Below, piece after piece: positions 35,526 through 44,305 of a stretch of 64,000 nucleotides of DNA (the stretch's first letter is position 1; each line of letters starts with the position of its first letter). Source of the DNA: CAWAPS01 sp963783945 (GTDB taxonomy: Bacteria > Actinomycetota > Acidimicrobiia > Acidimicrobiales > Palsa-688). Below the pieces are notes generated by a model that had not been told where the DNA came from, searched no databases, and saw nothing but the letters and a program-made list of their open reading frames with translations. The position numbers were made by a program, and so were the translations under genes. The stretch spans positions 124,001 through 188,000 of the forward strand of contig CAWAPS010000002.1 in the NCBI GenBank assembly GCA_963783945.1. The letters run 5' to 3'.

Positions 35526-36416
35526 TCATGACGGCCCTCGCCCGAGCAGATAGCTGCCGTCGGCAGTCATGCCTGTCACCTCGAAGCCCGCGCCCATGGC
35601 CTGGCCCATCGACTCCCGGAGGGCCAACCTCCACGCCCGCGCCATGTCCGGATCGCAGTGGCGGACAGCGACTATGTCGTCGGGAACCTGGCACAGAACG
35701 GCGGCTACCCCTGGCCGGTCGGGCGCGTCGCCGTCGAGGACGACCGGCCCCCCCGTTTCGGCGATCGCGAGCATACGGGCGGGCGCCCGTGCCGGGGCCG
35801 GCCCCGTCTCACCGGTGGCGCCGGGCGGACCACCCGGGCCGACGTCCCACGACACCAGGCACCGATCCGTTTCGTCCGTACCATTCAGCTCGTCCTCCAT
35901 CACCCCGTAGAGGTTGGGGTAGTAGGCCACGGCCCGGGCGCCCAGCTTCACCACGTTGAACCAGCCGTTACGGCGGACCAGCGGGTCGTAGGTCCAAACC
36001 ACCCGGGCCAAACCCCGCCGCCCCGCCCAGGCCCGCTGGTGGAGCTTTATGGCGTACCCGACACCCGACCCCTGCTCGCTCCGGGCCACCCCGGCGACGT
36101 GGGAGTGCAGCTCGCTCACTCCGTCCCGCCGGCCCAGAAAGGCCACGGCCGCCCCCACCAGTTCCCCGTCCCGCCACGCCCCGGACACATAATTGCCCGA
36201 ATGGATCAGAGCCCGTAAGAGATTGACCGGCATGGCTACCTGTTGGCCGGCCGAACCCCAGATGGCCGCGAACAAGGCGTCCACCCGCCCGAGCTCCTCG
36301 AGGGTTTCGAGGGTCCGCACGGAAACGCCGGCGGCGCGGGCCGCCGCCTCTACCGCCTCCACGGGGTCGGCCGGGCCCGCAGGAGCTGAGCTTCCCGAAC
36401 AGGTCACGCCGCCCAC
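35526..36416 (-). CDS. GNAT-superfamily acyltransferase (COG3375 type)
   Basis: 296-residue protein of the predicted GNAT acyltransferase group that accompanies MenC-like enzymes. The CoA-binding region is VARSEQGSGVGYAIKLHQRAWA (R/QxxGxG/A), followed by WTYDPLVRRNGWFNVVKLGARAV, the most conserved stretch of the group. It should transfer an acyl (perhaps succinyl) group to an amine. It is the first gene of the operon GNAT-MenC-SDR-hydratase-MDMPI. The start GTG 36416 lacks a clear ribosome site, so the N-terminus may be a little shorter. Confidence 0.85.
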   Translation of the reverse strand: MGGVTCSGSSAPAGPADPVEAVEAAARAAGVSVRTLETLEELGRVDALFAAIWGSAGQQVAMPVNLLRALIHSGNYVSGAWRDGELVGAAVAFLGRRDGVSELHSHVAGVARSEQGSGVGYAIKLHQRAWAGRRGLARVVWTYDPLVRRNGWFNVVKLGARAVAYYPNLYGVMEDELNGTDETDRCLVSWDVGPGGPPGATGETGPAPARAPARMLAIAETGGPVVLDGDAPDRPGVAAVLCQVPDDIVAVRHCDPDMARAWRLALRESMGQAMGAGFEVTGMTADGSYLLGRGPS

Positions 36417-36490
36417 TGTGTCACGCCGGTGTGACCGTTGGGAGAGGCTGGCCGAGGTCGGCGGGTGACCGGGGCCGGAGGGCCGCCTGG

Positions 36491-36517
36491 CCCCACCGGG
36501 CGTAGCGCCCGGTGGGG
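36491..36517 (-). terminator. 12-bp GC hairpin after the Ig-repeat gene
   Basis: CCCCACCGGGCG - TAG - CGCCCGGTGGGG, a perfect 12-bp stem with a 3-nt loop. It lies 46 bases past the stop of the minus-strand surface-protein gene. No T-run follows, as is common in high-GC genomes. Confidence 0.65.
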
Positions 36518-36562
36518 CGAGGGTGGTCAGCCCTCGAGGCGGCCCCTGCCCCCCTTAGTGGA

Positions 36563-39500
36563 TCAGGAGACCACGATGTGGACCGTCTGGTTGGACGTCG
36601 CCGAGAGAGCCGGGGTGATGTATGCGACCGCTCCGGGCGCCCGGGACCCCGCCGGATGGGGCAGGGTGGGCAGCAGGCGGACCTGCGAGGAAACCCGGGC
36701 CAGGTCGACGATGTGGGTCCCCGCCCGGTCACCGCGGTTGGCTGTCACCTGGAAAGTCAGCACGCCCGACCGGCCGGCTGGGAAGTAGAGCCCAGACCAC
36801 ACCAGAACCCGCCCCTGGAGCCGGCCACCCTCCCGGACGGATCCGGGCCGGTAGGTGGTGCCCACCGGGATGATGTCGGTCACCGTGGCGTTCTTGGCGT
36901 CAGCACTTCCCGTGTTGCTCCAATGAATGGTGTAGGAGATCACCTGGCCCCGGGCGACGTGGCCCGTCGACCGGTGGACGATGACGGGCACCGGTGACGC
37001 AGTCACGGATAGATGGATGGACGGATAAACGGCATATTCCGTGACCACGTTGGTGCCCACGCCATTCACCACTGCGGAGTTGGTAATCGACGTGCTCGCC
37101 GCGGACAACGAGGTGACGATCACCCGGAACGACACCCCGGCCACGGCGCCGCCCTTCAGCGGGAACACCCATGTGATCTGGGTACGGCCACCTGCCACTG
37201 CCCTCGTGTGGACGCAGCCCGTGATCCCGACCGGGCAGCGGGCCGAATTCGCGATGTAGCTCGTGCCGGCCGGCGTGGTGTCGGTGATCGTGACCGACCC
37301 AGCGCTGGCTTGCCCGGCGTTGCTGGCGGTGACCGAGTAGGTGATGGCCTCACCCCGCTGCACCTCGGCACCCGAGCCGGGTTGGGCCGACTCGTGGCCG
37401 GTTACCCGTGCCGGTGTCAGAACGGTGAAAGGCTTGCATGCTCCGGTCGACGAAGCGTACGTGGGGTCGCCTGAATACGAGGCCTGATACGAGTACGAAC
37501 CGGCGGCGAGCGCCCCCGTCCCAGGAGAGTTCGGCACGGTCCCGTCGGTGCTGACCGAAACCGGCCAGGTGGCAGCCGCCGGCAAAGTGCACGTCTGATT
37601 GTGGAACAGTCTGTAGGTCACAGTGCCGGTCGGGGTGACCACTCCACCGGTAACCGTCGCCGTCTCGTAAGCCGAGGCGCCGGCGGTCTCGTTGCCCGAC
37701 CAGGCCGCATGGGTGGACCCGTCGTAAACGGCTGCGCCTGTCGTGGACAACGCGGGTGCGACCGTGAACGGCTCACAGCCGGCGGTCGACGCCGGGTAGA
37801 TGCCGTCGCCCGAGTACGAGACCTGATACGCATGCGAGCCGGCGGTTAGCGGCGCCGTGGCCGGAGAGTTCGGCACGGTCCCGTCGGCGTTGACCGAAAC
37901 CGGCCAGCTAGCGGTCGCCGACCCGGCGCACGTCTGATTGTCGAAAAGGCTGTAGGTCACGGAACCGGTCGGCGTGATCGGGCCGGTGCCGACAACCGTG
38001 GAGGTGGCGTAAGCCGAGGCCCCGCCCGTCTCGCCGCCCGACCAGGCCGCATGGGTGGACTGGTCGTAAACGGCTCCGGCTGTCGTCGATGCCGCGGGTG
38101 CGACCGTGAACGGCTCACAGCCGGCGGTCGACGCCGGGTAGATGCCGTCGCCCGAGTACGAGACCTGATACGCGTGCGAGCCGGCGGTTAGCGGCGCCGT
38201 GGCCGGAGAGTTCGGCACGGTCCCGTCGGCGTTGACCGAAACCGGCCAGCTAGCGGTCGCCGACCCGGCGCACGTCTGATTGTCGAAGAGGGTGTAGGTC
38301 ACGGTGCCCGTCGGCGTGGTCGCGCCGGTGCCGACAACCGTGGACGTGGCGTAAGCCGTGACCCCGCCCGTCTCGCCGCCCGACCAGGCCGCATGGGTGG
38401 ACCCGTCGTAAACGGCTCCCGTTGTCGTCGACAACGCGGGTACGACCGTAAACGGCTCACAACCGGCGGTCGACGCCGGGGTGGTGCCATCGCCCGAGTA
38501 CGAGACCTGATACGAGTACGAGCCGCCGGCCAGTGGCCCCGTGGCCGGAGAGTTCGGCACGGTCCCGTCGGCGTTGACCGAAACCGGCCAGCTAGCGGTC
38601 GCCGACCCGGCGCACGTCTGATTGTCGAACAGGCTGTAGGTCACGGTGCCCGTCGGGGTGGTGGTGCCGGCACCGACAAGGGTGGATGTGGCGTAAGCCG
38701 AGGAGCCGCCGGTCTCGCCTCCCGACCAGGCGGCCTGGGTGGACGCGTCGTCAACGGCCGCAGTTGGACCCGTGACCTTGAACGCCTCCAACGCCCAGTA
38801 GGTGGCCGAGGGGTTGTAGTTGCTGTCGCCCGAGTACCACGTCTGGTAGCAGTAGTTCCCCGCTGCTAGGGGACCCGTCGTCGCCGAGTTGGGCGTCGTG
38901 CCGTCGGGGTTGAGGGTCAAGGTCTGGGCCTGGATCATCGTGCCGGCGCACCCGCCCGAAAGGAGGTCGATGGTGACTGTCCCGGTCGGGATGAACCCGG
39001 GGGTCGAGCTGACCAAGGTCCCCTGGTAGGCCGCCGCACCCGGCGTCTCTGCGCCCGACCACGCGGCCTTGGTGGCCGCGTCGAGGATCGTTACCGCCGT
39101 CGACCCGCCGATTTTCGCGACCGTGAAGGGCTGGCAGTTCCCGGCCGACGAGGCGTAGTTACCGTCGCCGGAGTACACGTCCTGGTAGCTGTAGGAGCCG
39201 GCCCCGAGCTGGCTCGTCGCCGCCGAGTTGGGCACGGTGCCGTCGGTGGCGAGGGTGACGGTCTGGACACTGGTGGCCGGCGCCAGGCAGCTGTCGCCCG
39301 GGAAGAAGTTGTAGGTCACCGTCCCGGTCGGTGTGGTCGTGCCCGCCCCCGCAACTGCGGCCGTATTGTAGGCCTCAGCCCCCGTCACTTCGCTGCCGGC
39401 CCAAGCGACGCCGGTCTGAGCGTCGAAGACGGCCGGAGTCACGGAGCTGGCAGCCGTCCCTGTCGACGCCGACGCCGAAGTCGCCGTCGTCACGAGCACG

Positions 39501-39631
39501 GTGAGCACCGTTCCCGCCGCCAAAGTGGCGGCTGCGGCCCCCCGCCACACCCCAGGAGCCGGTGCCCGGCGCCTCGCCCGCGGCGCGCCGCGCCGCAACC
39601 ATCCAACCGATTCGAGTCTGATCCCCTTCAA
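36563..39631 (-). CDS. Secreted Ig-like repeat protein with DUF11 domains
   Basis: 1,022 residues. An N-terminal signal peptide (core ATLAAGTVLTVLVTTATSASA) is followed by six tandem Ig-like modules of about 113-114 residues (Big_3_5 type: TPTGTVTY, DGTVPNS, YSYQVSYSGD, CEPFTV), then two DUF11-type beta modules (residues about 750-960, with YTIHWSNTGSADAKNATVTD). Each Ig module has two Cys that could pair outside the cell. There is no LPXTG, lipobox or C-terminal helix, so it is released or held by partners. The start is TTG 39631 after GGGAG. Function is probably adhesion or envelope structure; no enzyme domain is seen. Confidence 0.85.
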   Translation of the reverse strand: MKGIRLESVGWLRRGAPRARRRAPAPGVWRGAAAATLAAGTVLTVLVTTATSASASTGTAASSVTPAVFDAQTGVAWAGSEVTGAEAYNTAAVAGAGTTTPTGTVTYNFFPGDSCLAPATSVQTVTLATDGTVPNSAATSQLGAGSYSYQDVYSGDGNYASSAGNCQPFTVAKIGGSTAVTILDAATKAAWSGAETPGAAAYQGTLVSSTPGFIPTGTVTIDLLSGGCAGTMIQAQTLTLNPDGTTPNSATTGPLAAGNYCYQTWYSGDSNYNPSATYWALEAFKVTGPTAAVDDASTQAAWSGGETGGSSAYATSTLVGAGTTTPTGTVTYSLFDNQTCAGSATASWPVSVNADGTVPNSPATGPLAGGSYSYQVSYSGDGTTPASTAGCEPFTVVPALSTTTGAVYDGSTHAAWSGGETGGVTAYATSTVVGTGATTPTGTVTYTLFDNQTCAGSATASWPVSVNADGTVPNSPATAPLTAGSHAYQVSYSGDGIYPASTAGCEPFTVAPAASTTAGAVYDQSTHAAWSGGETGGASAYATSTVVGTGPITPTGSVTYSLFDNQTCAGSATASWPVSVNADGTVPNSPATAPLTAGSHAYQVSYSGDGIYPASTAGCEPFTVAPALSTTGAAVYDGSTHAAWSGNETAGASAYETATVTGGVVTPTGTVTYRLFHNQTCTLPAAATWPVSVSTDGTVPNSPGTGALAAGSYSYQASYSGDPTYASSTGACKPFTVLTPARVTGHESAQPGSGAEVQRGEAITYSVTASNAGQASAGSVTITDTTPAGTSYIANSARCPVGITGCVHTRAVAGGRTQITWVFPLKGGAVAGVSFRVIVTSLSAASTSITNSAVVNGVGTNVVTEYAVYPSIHLSVTASPVPVIVHRSTGHVARGQVISYTIHWSNTGSADAKNATVTDIIPVGTTYRPGSVREGGRLQGRVLVWSGLYFPAGRSGVLTFQVTANRGDRAGTHIVDLARVSSQVRLLPTLPHPAGSRAPGAVAYITPALSATSNQTVHIVVS
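37711..38736. repeat. 342-bp tandem repeats within the Ig-like gene
   Basis: Three units with exactly 342-bp spacing (landmark GGGTGGAC at 37711, 38053, 38395 and 38737), nearly identical over long stretches. A flanking, more diverged unit is 339 bp. Recent duplication or gene conversion is likely. All encode Ig-like modules. Confidence 0.9.
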
Positions 39632-39730
39632 GGGAGTTCTCCCATTCGTCTCTGCCGGCCGCGGCCGGACCCAAAGGCGATCGGTTTGCCCCTTCGCCCG
39701 ACCCGTAGGGTACAGAACGAATTCCCGGGG

Positions 39731-39775
39731 CCTTTATAGGGAAAGGGGCTTTTAGGGGAGTTTGAGGGGATTTAC
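39731..39775 (-). promoter_or_regulatory. A/C-tract control region upstream of the Ig-repeat gene
   Basis: On the minus strand, A-rich and CCCC tracts alternate about every 11 bases (AAATCCCC, AAACTCCCC, AAAAGCCCC, ATAAAGGCCCC). The last part holds TATAAA (39733-39738), a likely -10. In-phase tracts suggest bent DNA or repeated regulator sites. Confidence 0.4.
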
Positions 39776-39843
39776 CGCGCTAACTTGATTTTCAGTTGAG
39801 CGGGGGTTGGGGAAAAACGCGTCATACCTGACGGTTGGCGGGC

Positions 39844-40869
39844 TCAGTCCCCGCTGACGATTCCCCGCTCGACCAGCGCCTCCGCTATCTGGACGGCGTT
39901 GAGGGCCGCGCCCTTGCGCAGGTTGTCCCCTACTACGAAAAGAGTCAGGCCGCGGCCGTCCGGGTCGCTGGCGTCGGCTCGAACCCGGCCCACCAGGCAG
40001 GTGTCGCCTCCGGCGCTGTGGAGCGGGGTGGGGACGTCGACTACCTCGACTCCCGGTGCCGCTCTGAGCAACTCCAGAGCTCGGCCCGCGGTGATGGCAT
40101 CTCTAAAGGTCAAGTTGAGGCTGAGCGAATGGCCAGTGAAAACGGGTACCCGGACGCACGTGACTGACACCGCCAGCTCGGGGATGCCGAGGATCTTGCG
40201 ACTCTCGTTGCGGAATTTCAGCTCTTCGGTGGTCTCGTCGCCATCAAAGGTCCCGGCGTGGGGCACCACGTTGTAGGCGACCGGGGCCGGGAAAGCGTGA
40301 AGGGGCGGGAACTCCAGGGCCGCTCCGTCGAAGGCCAGGGCCGGGGCTTTGTCGCCGAGGGACCGCACCTGCTCTTCCAGCTCGGCCGTGCCGGCCAGGC
40401 CGGCCCCGGAAACGGCCTGGTACGTCGATGCCACCATGCGCTCCAGGCCGGCCTCGGCGTGCAGGGGCGCCAGCACGGGCATGCAAACCATGGTGGTGCA
40501 GTTCGGGTTGGCCACGATGCCTTTGGGCATGGTGTCCAGGGCCGCGGCATTGACCTCGGGGACCACGAGCGGGCAGTCGGGGTCCATGCGCCACGCTGAG
40601 GAGTTGTCGACGACGGTGGCGCCGGTAGCGGCCACTTTTTCCGCGAACTCCCGGGAGGCAGAGGCACCCATGGAGAAAAGAGCCACGTCCACGCCTCGGT
40701 GGTCGGCGGTGGCCACATCCTCCACTGTGACGCCATCCAGCTGACGGCCCGCCGACCGGGCGCTGGCGAACAACCGCAGCTGCGAGCACGGAAAACGGCG
40801 GGTTTCGAGCACCACCCGCATGACCGAGCCCACCTGCCCGGTCGCTCCATAGATTCCCACTGAGACCAC
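39844..40869 (-). CDS. asd: Aspartate-semialdehyde dehydrogenase
   Basis: 341-residue NADPH-dependent enzyme that reduces aspartyl phosphate to aspartate semialdehyde for lysine, methionine and threonine (and diaminopimelate). The dinucleotide motif is GIYGATGQVGSVM, the catalytic Cys124 lies in NPNCTTMVC, and the substrate-binding stretch includes VTCVRVPVFTGHSLS with the active His. Its GTG start follows the aspartokinase TAA directly, and the ribosome site GGAGGG lies inside the kinase end, so the two are co-translated (ask-asd order, usual in actinobacteria). Confidence 0.97.
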   Translation of the reverse strand: MVSVGIYGATGQVGSVMRVVLETRRFPCSQLRLFASARSAGRQLDGVTVEDVATADHRGVDVALFSMGASASREFAEKVAATGATVVDNSSAWRMDPDCPLVVPEVNAAALDTMPKGIVANPNCTTMVCMPVLAPLHAEAGLERMVASTYQAVSGAGLAGTAELEEQVRSLGDKAPALAFDGAALEFPPLHAFPAPVAYNVVPHAGTFDGDETTEELKFRNESRKILGIPELAVSVTCVRVPVFTGHSLSLNLTFRDAITAGRALELLRAAPGVEVVDVPTPLHSAGGDTCLVGRVRADASDPDGRGLTLFVVGDNLRKGAALNAVQIAEALVERGIVSGD

Positions 40870-42090
40870 TTACTCACCCTCCAGCTTGAACGCCTGGTGG
40901 AGGGCTACGACCGCCCGGTCGGCCACCGAAGCCCGGACGACGCACGTGAGGCGGATCGACGACGTTGAGATCATCTCGATGTTGATCCCCTCCCGGGCCA
41001 GGGTCTCGAACATGGTCGCCGACACCCCGGGGTGGGTCTTCATGCCGGCCCCTACGATGGAGACCGTGGCGATCCCCCGGTCGGCCAGGATCTGAGATGC
41101 ACCAAGCTCGGGTTTCAGGGCCAGGCTGATCTCCTCGGCGGTGGCGATGTCCTCGTTGGGCACGGTGAAGGAGATGTCGGTCGTACCGCCGGCGAGCGAG
41201 ATGTTCTGCTCGATCATGTCGACATTGATCGAACGGTCGGCGAGGGCCCGGAACAGCCTGGCCGCGATCCCTGGCTGGTCCGGCACCCCGGCGACGGTCA
41301 CCTTGGCCTCGGAGCTGTCCGAGGTCACGGCTGAGATGATGGCCTGCTCCACTTCGGGGTCTTCCTCCTCGATCCAGGTGCCCGGCTCCCACGTGAACGC
41401 CGAGCGAACGTGAAGCCGCACTCCATGGTTGCGAGCGAACTCCACGGACCGCATGGCCGGCTTGGGACAGCCGGATGCGCACATCTCCAACATTTCCTCG
41501 AAGTTGATCCGCTTGAGCCTCCGAGCCTCGGGGACCACCCGGGGATCCGCGGTGAACACCCCCGACACGTCGGTGTAGATCTCGCAGGCGTCGGCTCCCA
41601 GGGCCTGAGCCAGGGCCACCGCGGTGGTGTCGGTCCCGCCCCGGCCAAGGAACGTTATGTCGTTATCGGTCGACACCCCCTGGGCTCCGCCGACCACGGG
41701 CACCCGGCCTTTGGCCAGGGCCTCCCGGAGGCGGTCGGCCTTGACCTCGAGGATCTTGGCCTTGGTGTGCTCCGTGTCGGTCAGGATGCCGGCCTGGCTG
41801 CCGGTGAAGCTGTCGGCCGGGACACCAAGGTCATGCAGAGCCATGCACAGCAGGGCCATCGCCTTGCGCTCGCCGCTCGTGATCAACATGTCCATTTCGC
41901 GGCCGGGATGGGTGTTGGACACGGTAGACGCCAGATGGAGGAGGTCGTCGGTCTCCTTGCCCATGGCCGACACCGCGACCACCACTTGATTGCCCCGGCG
42001 GACCGTTCGCGCGATGTAGTCGGCGACGTTACGCATGCGGTCGCCATCGCCGACGGACGTGCCTCCGAACTTCATCACCACCAACGCCAC
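40870..42090 (-). CDS. lysC: Aspartate kinase
   Basis: 406-residue kinase that phosphorylates aspartate, the first step of the aspartate family pathway. The N-terminal kinase motif is VVMKFGGTSVGD, with FLGRGGTDTTAVALA and the aspartate-binding ITSGERKAM; two C-terminal ACT domains (about 265-400) give feedback control by lysine and threonine. Start GTG 42090 (reading MALVVMKFGG) has GGGAGG 2 bases upstream; longer in-frame extensions are unconserved. The second start typical of the beta subunit is not obvious. Operon with asd. Confidence 0.97.
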   Translation of the reverse strand: MALVVMKFGGTSVGDGDRMRNVADYIARTVRRGNQVVVAVSAMGKETDDLLHLASTVSNTHPGREMDMLITSGERKAMALLCMALHDLGVPADSFTGSQAGILTDTEHTKAKILEVKADRLREALAKGRVPVVGGAQGVSTDNDITFLGRGGTDTTAVALAQALGADACEIYTDVSGVFTADPRVVPEARRLKRINFEEMLEMCASGCPKPAMRSVEFARNHGVRLHVRSAFTWEPGTWIEEEDPEVEQAIISAVTSDSSEAKVTVAGVPDQPGIAARLFRALADRSINVDMIEQNISLAGGTTDISFTVPNEDIATAEEISLALKPELGASQILADRGIATVSIVGAGMKTHPGVSATMFETLAREGINIEMISTSSIRLTCVVRASVADRAVVALHQAFKLEGE

Positions 42091-42290
42091 GGCCTCCCAA
42101 GGTACCAGTGAGGCTCGAACCGCCCTGCTGGTATTCCTCTGGTATTCCTCATTCGCCGTTGTTGACCCGTTGTGAGGCGTAGCGGGGCCCCGGCGGTCCG
42201 GTGGCCGGTCATCAACGACCCTCGTCCGGCCCGGATCCGAGCCCCGGGCCGCCTTCCGGGGCGACAGGGTGGCGGCTAGCTTGTTCGGCC

Positions 42291-43280
42291 GTGCCTTCCG
42301 ACAAGCGAGCTCGCCAGAAAGCCAACCGGAGTGCCCGGATGGCTCAGCTTCAGCGCGCTCAGGTGAAGCGGCGCCGCTGGCGACGGACCGTTCCGATAAT
42401 CGTCGTGGTCGTGGCCGTGGCGATCGCCCTTGCCATCTACACCGGCAGCAAGGGCAGTTCCAAAAAGACCAATACCTCCTCTTCCGCCTCGACCACCCTG
42501 GCGAAATCGAGCTCCTCGACGACGGTCGCCCCTTCCAACGCCTCCACGACGGTCGCTCCATCGACCACCACTCCCGGGCCGACGACCACTCTCCCCTTGA
42601 GCGCCGGCCTGACGGCCCGAACCGCTCCGGCCGTGAGCCCGCAATGCAACACCCCGGCGGGGGGGGCCGCGGGCACGGGCGCCAAGCCGGCATCGGGTCT
42701 ACAGGTCTCGATCGTGCCGGCCCCGGCCCACGTGCCGTTCCCCAAGCTCAACGGGTCGTCCCCGAGGTACACCAAGTTCTCGTCTGCTCCTCCCTTCTGC
42801 ATCAACGCATCAAAGACCTACATGGCTACGGTGACCACGGATGCGGGTCCGTTCACCATCGAGCTGCAGCCCAAGTACGCCCCCGTGACCGTCAACAACT
42901 TCATCTTCCTCTCCGGCTACCACTTCTACGACGGCATCACCTTCCATCGGGTCATTCCGGGGTTCGTGAGTCAAGTGGGCGATCCCACGGGGACCGGAGA
43001 GGGCGGGCCGGGCTACGAGTTCAAGGACGAGCTGCCGGCGAGCGCCGCGGCCTACACCACCGGCACGGTGGCCATGGCGAACTCCGGCGCGAACACCAAC
43101 GGCAGCCAGATCTTCATCGTGGCTCCCGGCGGAGGGGCCAGTCTCAGCGCCGCCTACAGCGTTTTCGGTCGGGTCGTCTCGGGGATTAGCGTCATCGACA
43201 AGATCAACGCCGACGGGTCGCAGTCCGGCACGCCCACCGTTTATCACAAGATCCTGAAGGTAAATATCTCCGAGTCCTGA
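42291..43280 (+). CDS. Membrane-anchored cyclophilin-type peptidyl-prolyl isomerase
   Basis: 329 residues. A basic N-terminus (DKRARQKANRSARM) is followed by one membrane helix VPIIVVVVAVAIALAIYTG (about 33-52), a Ser/Thr-rich linker of about 100 residues and a C-terminal cyclophilin domain (VNNFIFLSGYHFYDG, FHRVIPGFVSQVGDPTGTG, NGSQIFI). The domain lies outside the membrane. It would help fold secreted proteins. The usual aromatic binding-site residues are partly changed. GTG 42291 lies 8 nt after TAGCTT. It is divergent from the aspartokinase and followed by a second cyclophilin. Confidence 0.9.
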   Translation: MPSDKRARQKANRSARMAQLQRAQVKRRRWRRTVPIIVVVVAVAIALAIYTGSKGSSKKTNTSSSASTTLAKSSSSTTVAPSNASTTVAPSTTTPGPTTTLPLSAGLTARTAPAVSPQCNTPAGGAAGTGAKPASGLQVSIVPAPAHVPFPKLNGSSPRYTKFSSAPPFCINASKTYMATVTTDAGPFTIELQPKYAPVTVNNFIFLSGYHFYDGITFHRVIPGFVSQVGDPTGTGEGGPGYEFKDELPASAAAYTTGTVAMANSGANTNGSQIFIVAPGGGASLSAAYSVFGRVVSGISVIDKINADGSQSGTPTVYHKILKVNISES

Positions 43281-43415
43281 GTCTCCTCCCGCCGGCGCAC
43301 CGACTGCCCCGTCCCCGATGCCGGTCCTGGCATTGTCCGACACCCGTTCTGCCCCTCCCCCCACACCGGCCGCGGCCCACCATCGCCGGCCCCACTCCAC
43401 AAAGGAGACAACCTG

Positions 43416-43970
43416 ATGCCCAGCCCGTATCCCGCGGCCGATGGCACTAGCCCGAAGACGCAGGAGTTCGACGGTCCGCCTCCGATGGGCATCGACGCCC
43501 AGAAGCGCTACACGGCCGAGATGGTCACATCCAAGGGCACGATGACGATCGCCCTTGACCCCGTCGCTGCGCCGGCCACGGTCAACAACTTCGTCTTCCT
43601 CGCTCGCTACCACTACTTCGAGGGCATCGTCTTTCATCGCATCATCCCGGGTTTCGTCCTGCAGGGCGGCGATCCCACCGGTACCGGCCGGGGTGGTCCG
43701 GGCTACCGGTTCGCCGACGAGCTGCCTGCCCCCGGGCGCTACGAGCTCGGCTCATTGGCGATGGCCAACGCCGGCCCCGATACCAACGGGAGCCAGTTCT
43801 TCATCATCAGCGGCAAGGACGGAATGCGCCTTCCCCCGCAGTATTCGCTGTTTGGCAAAGTGATCAAGGGTCTCGACGTGGTCGCGGCCATCGACACCAT
43901 TGGAACCTCCTCAGGCAATCCGAAGGAAACGGTCACGATCGAATCCGTTACCGTGACCGAGGCCGAGTAG
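43416..43970 (+). CDS. Cyclophilin-type peptidyl-prolyl isomerase
   Basis: 184-residue cytoplasmic cyclophilin. Its core has VNNFVFLARYHYFEGIVFHR, IPGFVLQGGDPTGTGRGGPGY, NAGPDTNGSQFFI and LFGKVIKGLDVV, all typical, including the FHR arginine for catalysis. ATG 43416 follows AAAGGAG. It lies 135 bases after the membrane-anchored paralogue in the same direction, so the two likely arose by duplication and serve different compartments. Confidence 0.95.
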   Translation: MPSPYPAADGTSPKTQEFDGPPPMGIDAQKRYTAEMVTSKGTMTIALDPVAAPATVNNFVFLARYHYFEGIVFHRIIPGFVLQGGDPTGTGRGGPGYRFADELPAPGRYELGSLAMANAGPDTNGSQFFIISGKDGMRLPPQYSLFGKVIKGLDVVAAIDTIGTSSGNPKETVTIESVTVTEAE

Positions 43971-44305
43971 ACATCGCCGGCGGGAACCCGGCGGCCGGAG
44001 CTTCAGCAGCCCGTCGGTCGCCTGCCATCAGGAACCCGGCGGCCGGCGCCGCGCAGCCACCGGCCGGCCACTGAATCGTCCGGCGTCCGGCCGGTCGGCG
44101 AAGAGCTACGCCGGCGGTCGCCAAGGCGTCGGTGGCAAGGAGTTGCGCCGGCGCGTCGGTGGCGAAGGGCTTCGACGGCTGGCGCCCTCGCTCTCGGGCG
44201 CCCCGCGGCCGAGAGCCGGCTACGGGCTGCTCTCTCGCCGGGGACGGCCGGGGACAACTGGGGACAACCGGCAACCGTGCCGCGGTCATGATGGCCCTTG
44301 CCGGC
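43971..44305. other. GC-rich stretch with direct repeats
   Basis: 335 bases between convergent genes with no supported gene. It holds two exact copies of GGAACCCGGCGGCCGG (43983-43998 and 44031-44046). Confidence 0.5.

Noticed and set aside
37711..38736. CRISPR-like periodic repeats
   Set aside because: Unit length 342 bp, uninterrupted reading frame and Ig-like translation; no short repeat/spacer pattern.
42091..42693. N-terminal extension of aspartokinase
   Set aside because: In-frame but Pro/Arg-rich and unlike any kinase; GTG 42090 with GGGAGG fits the family start exactly.
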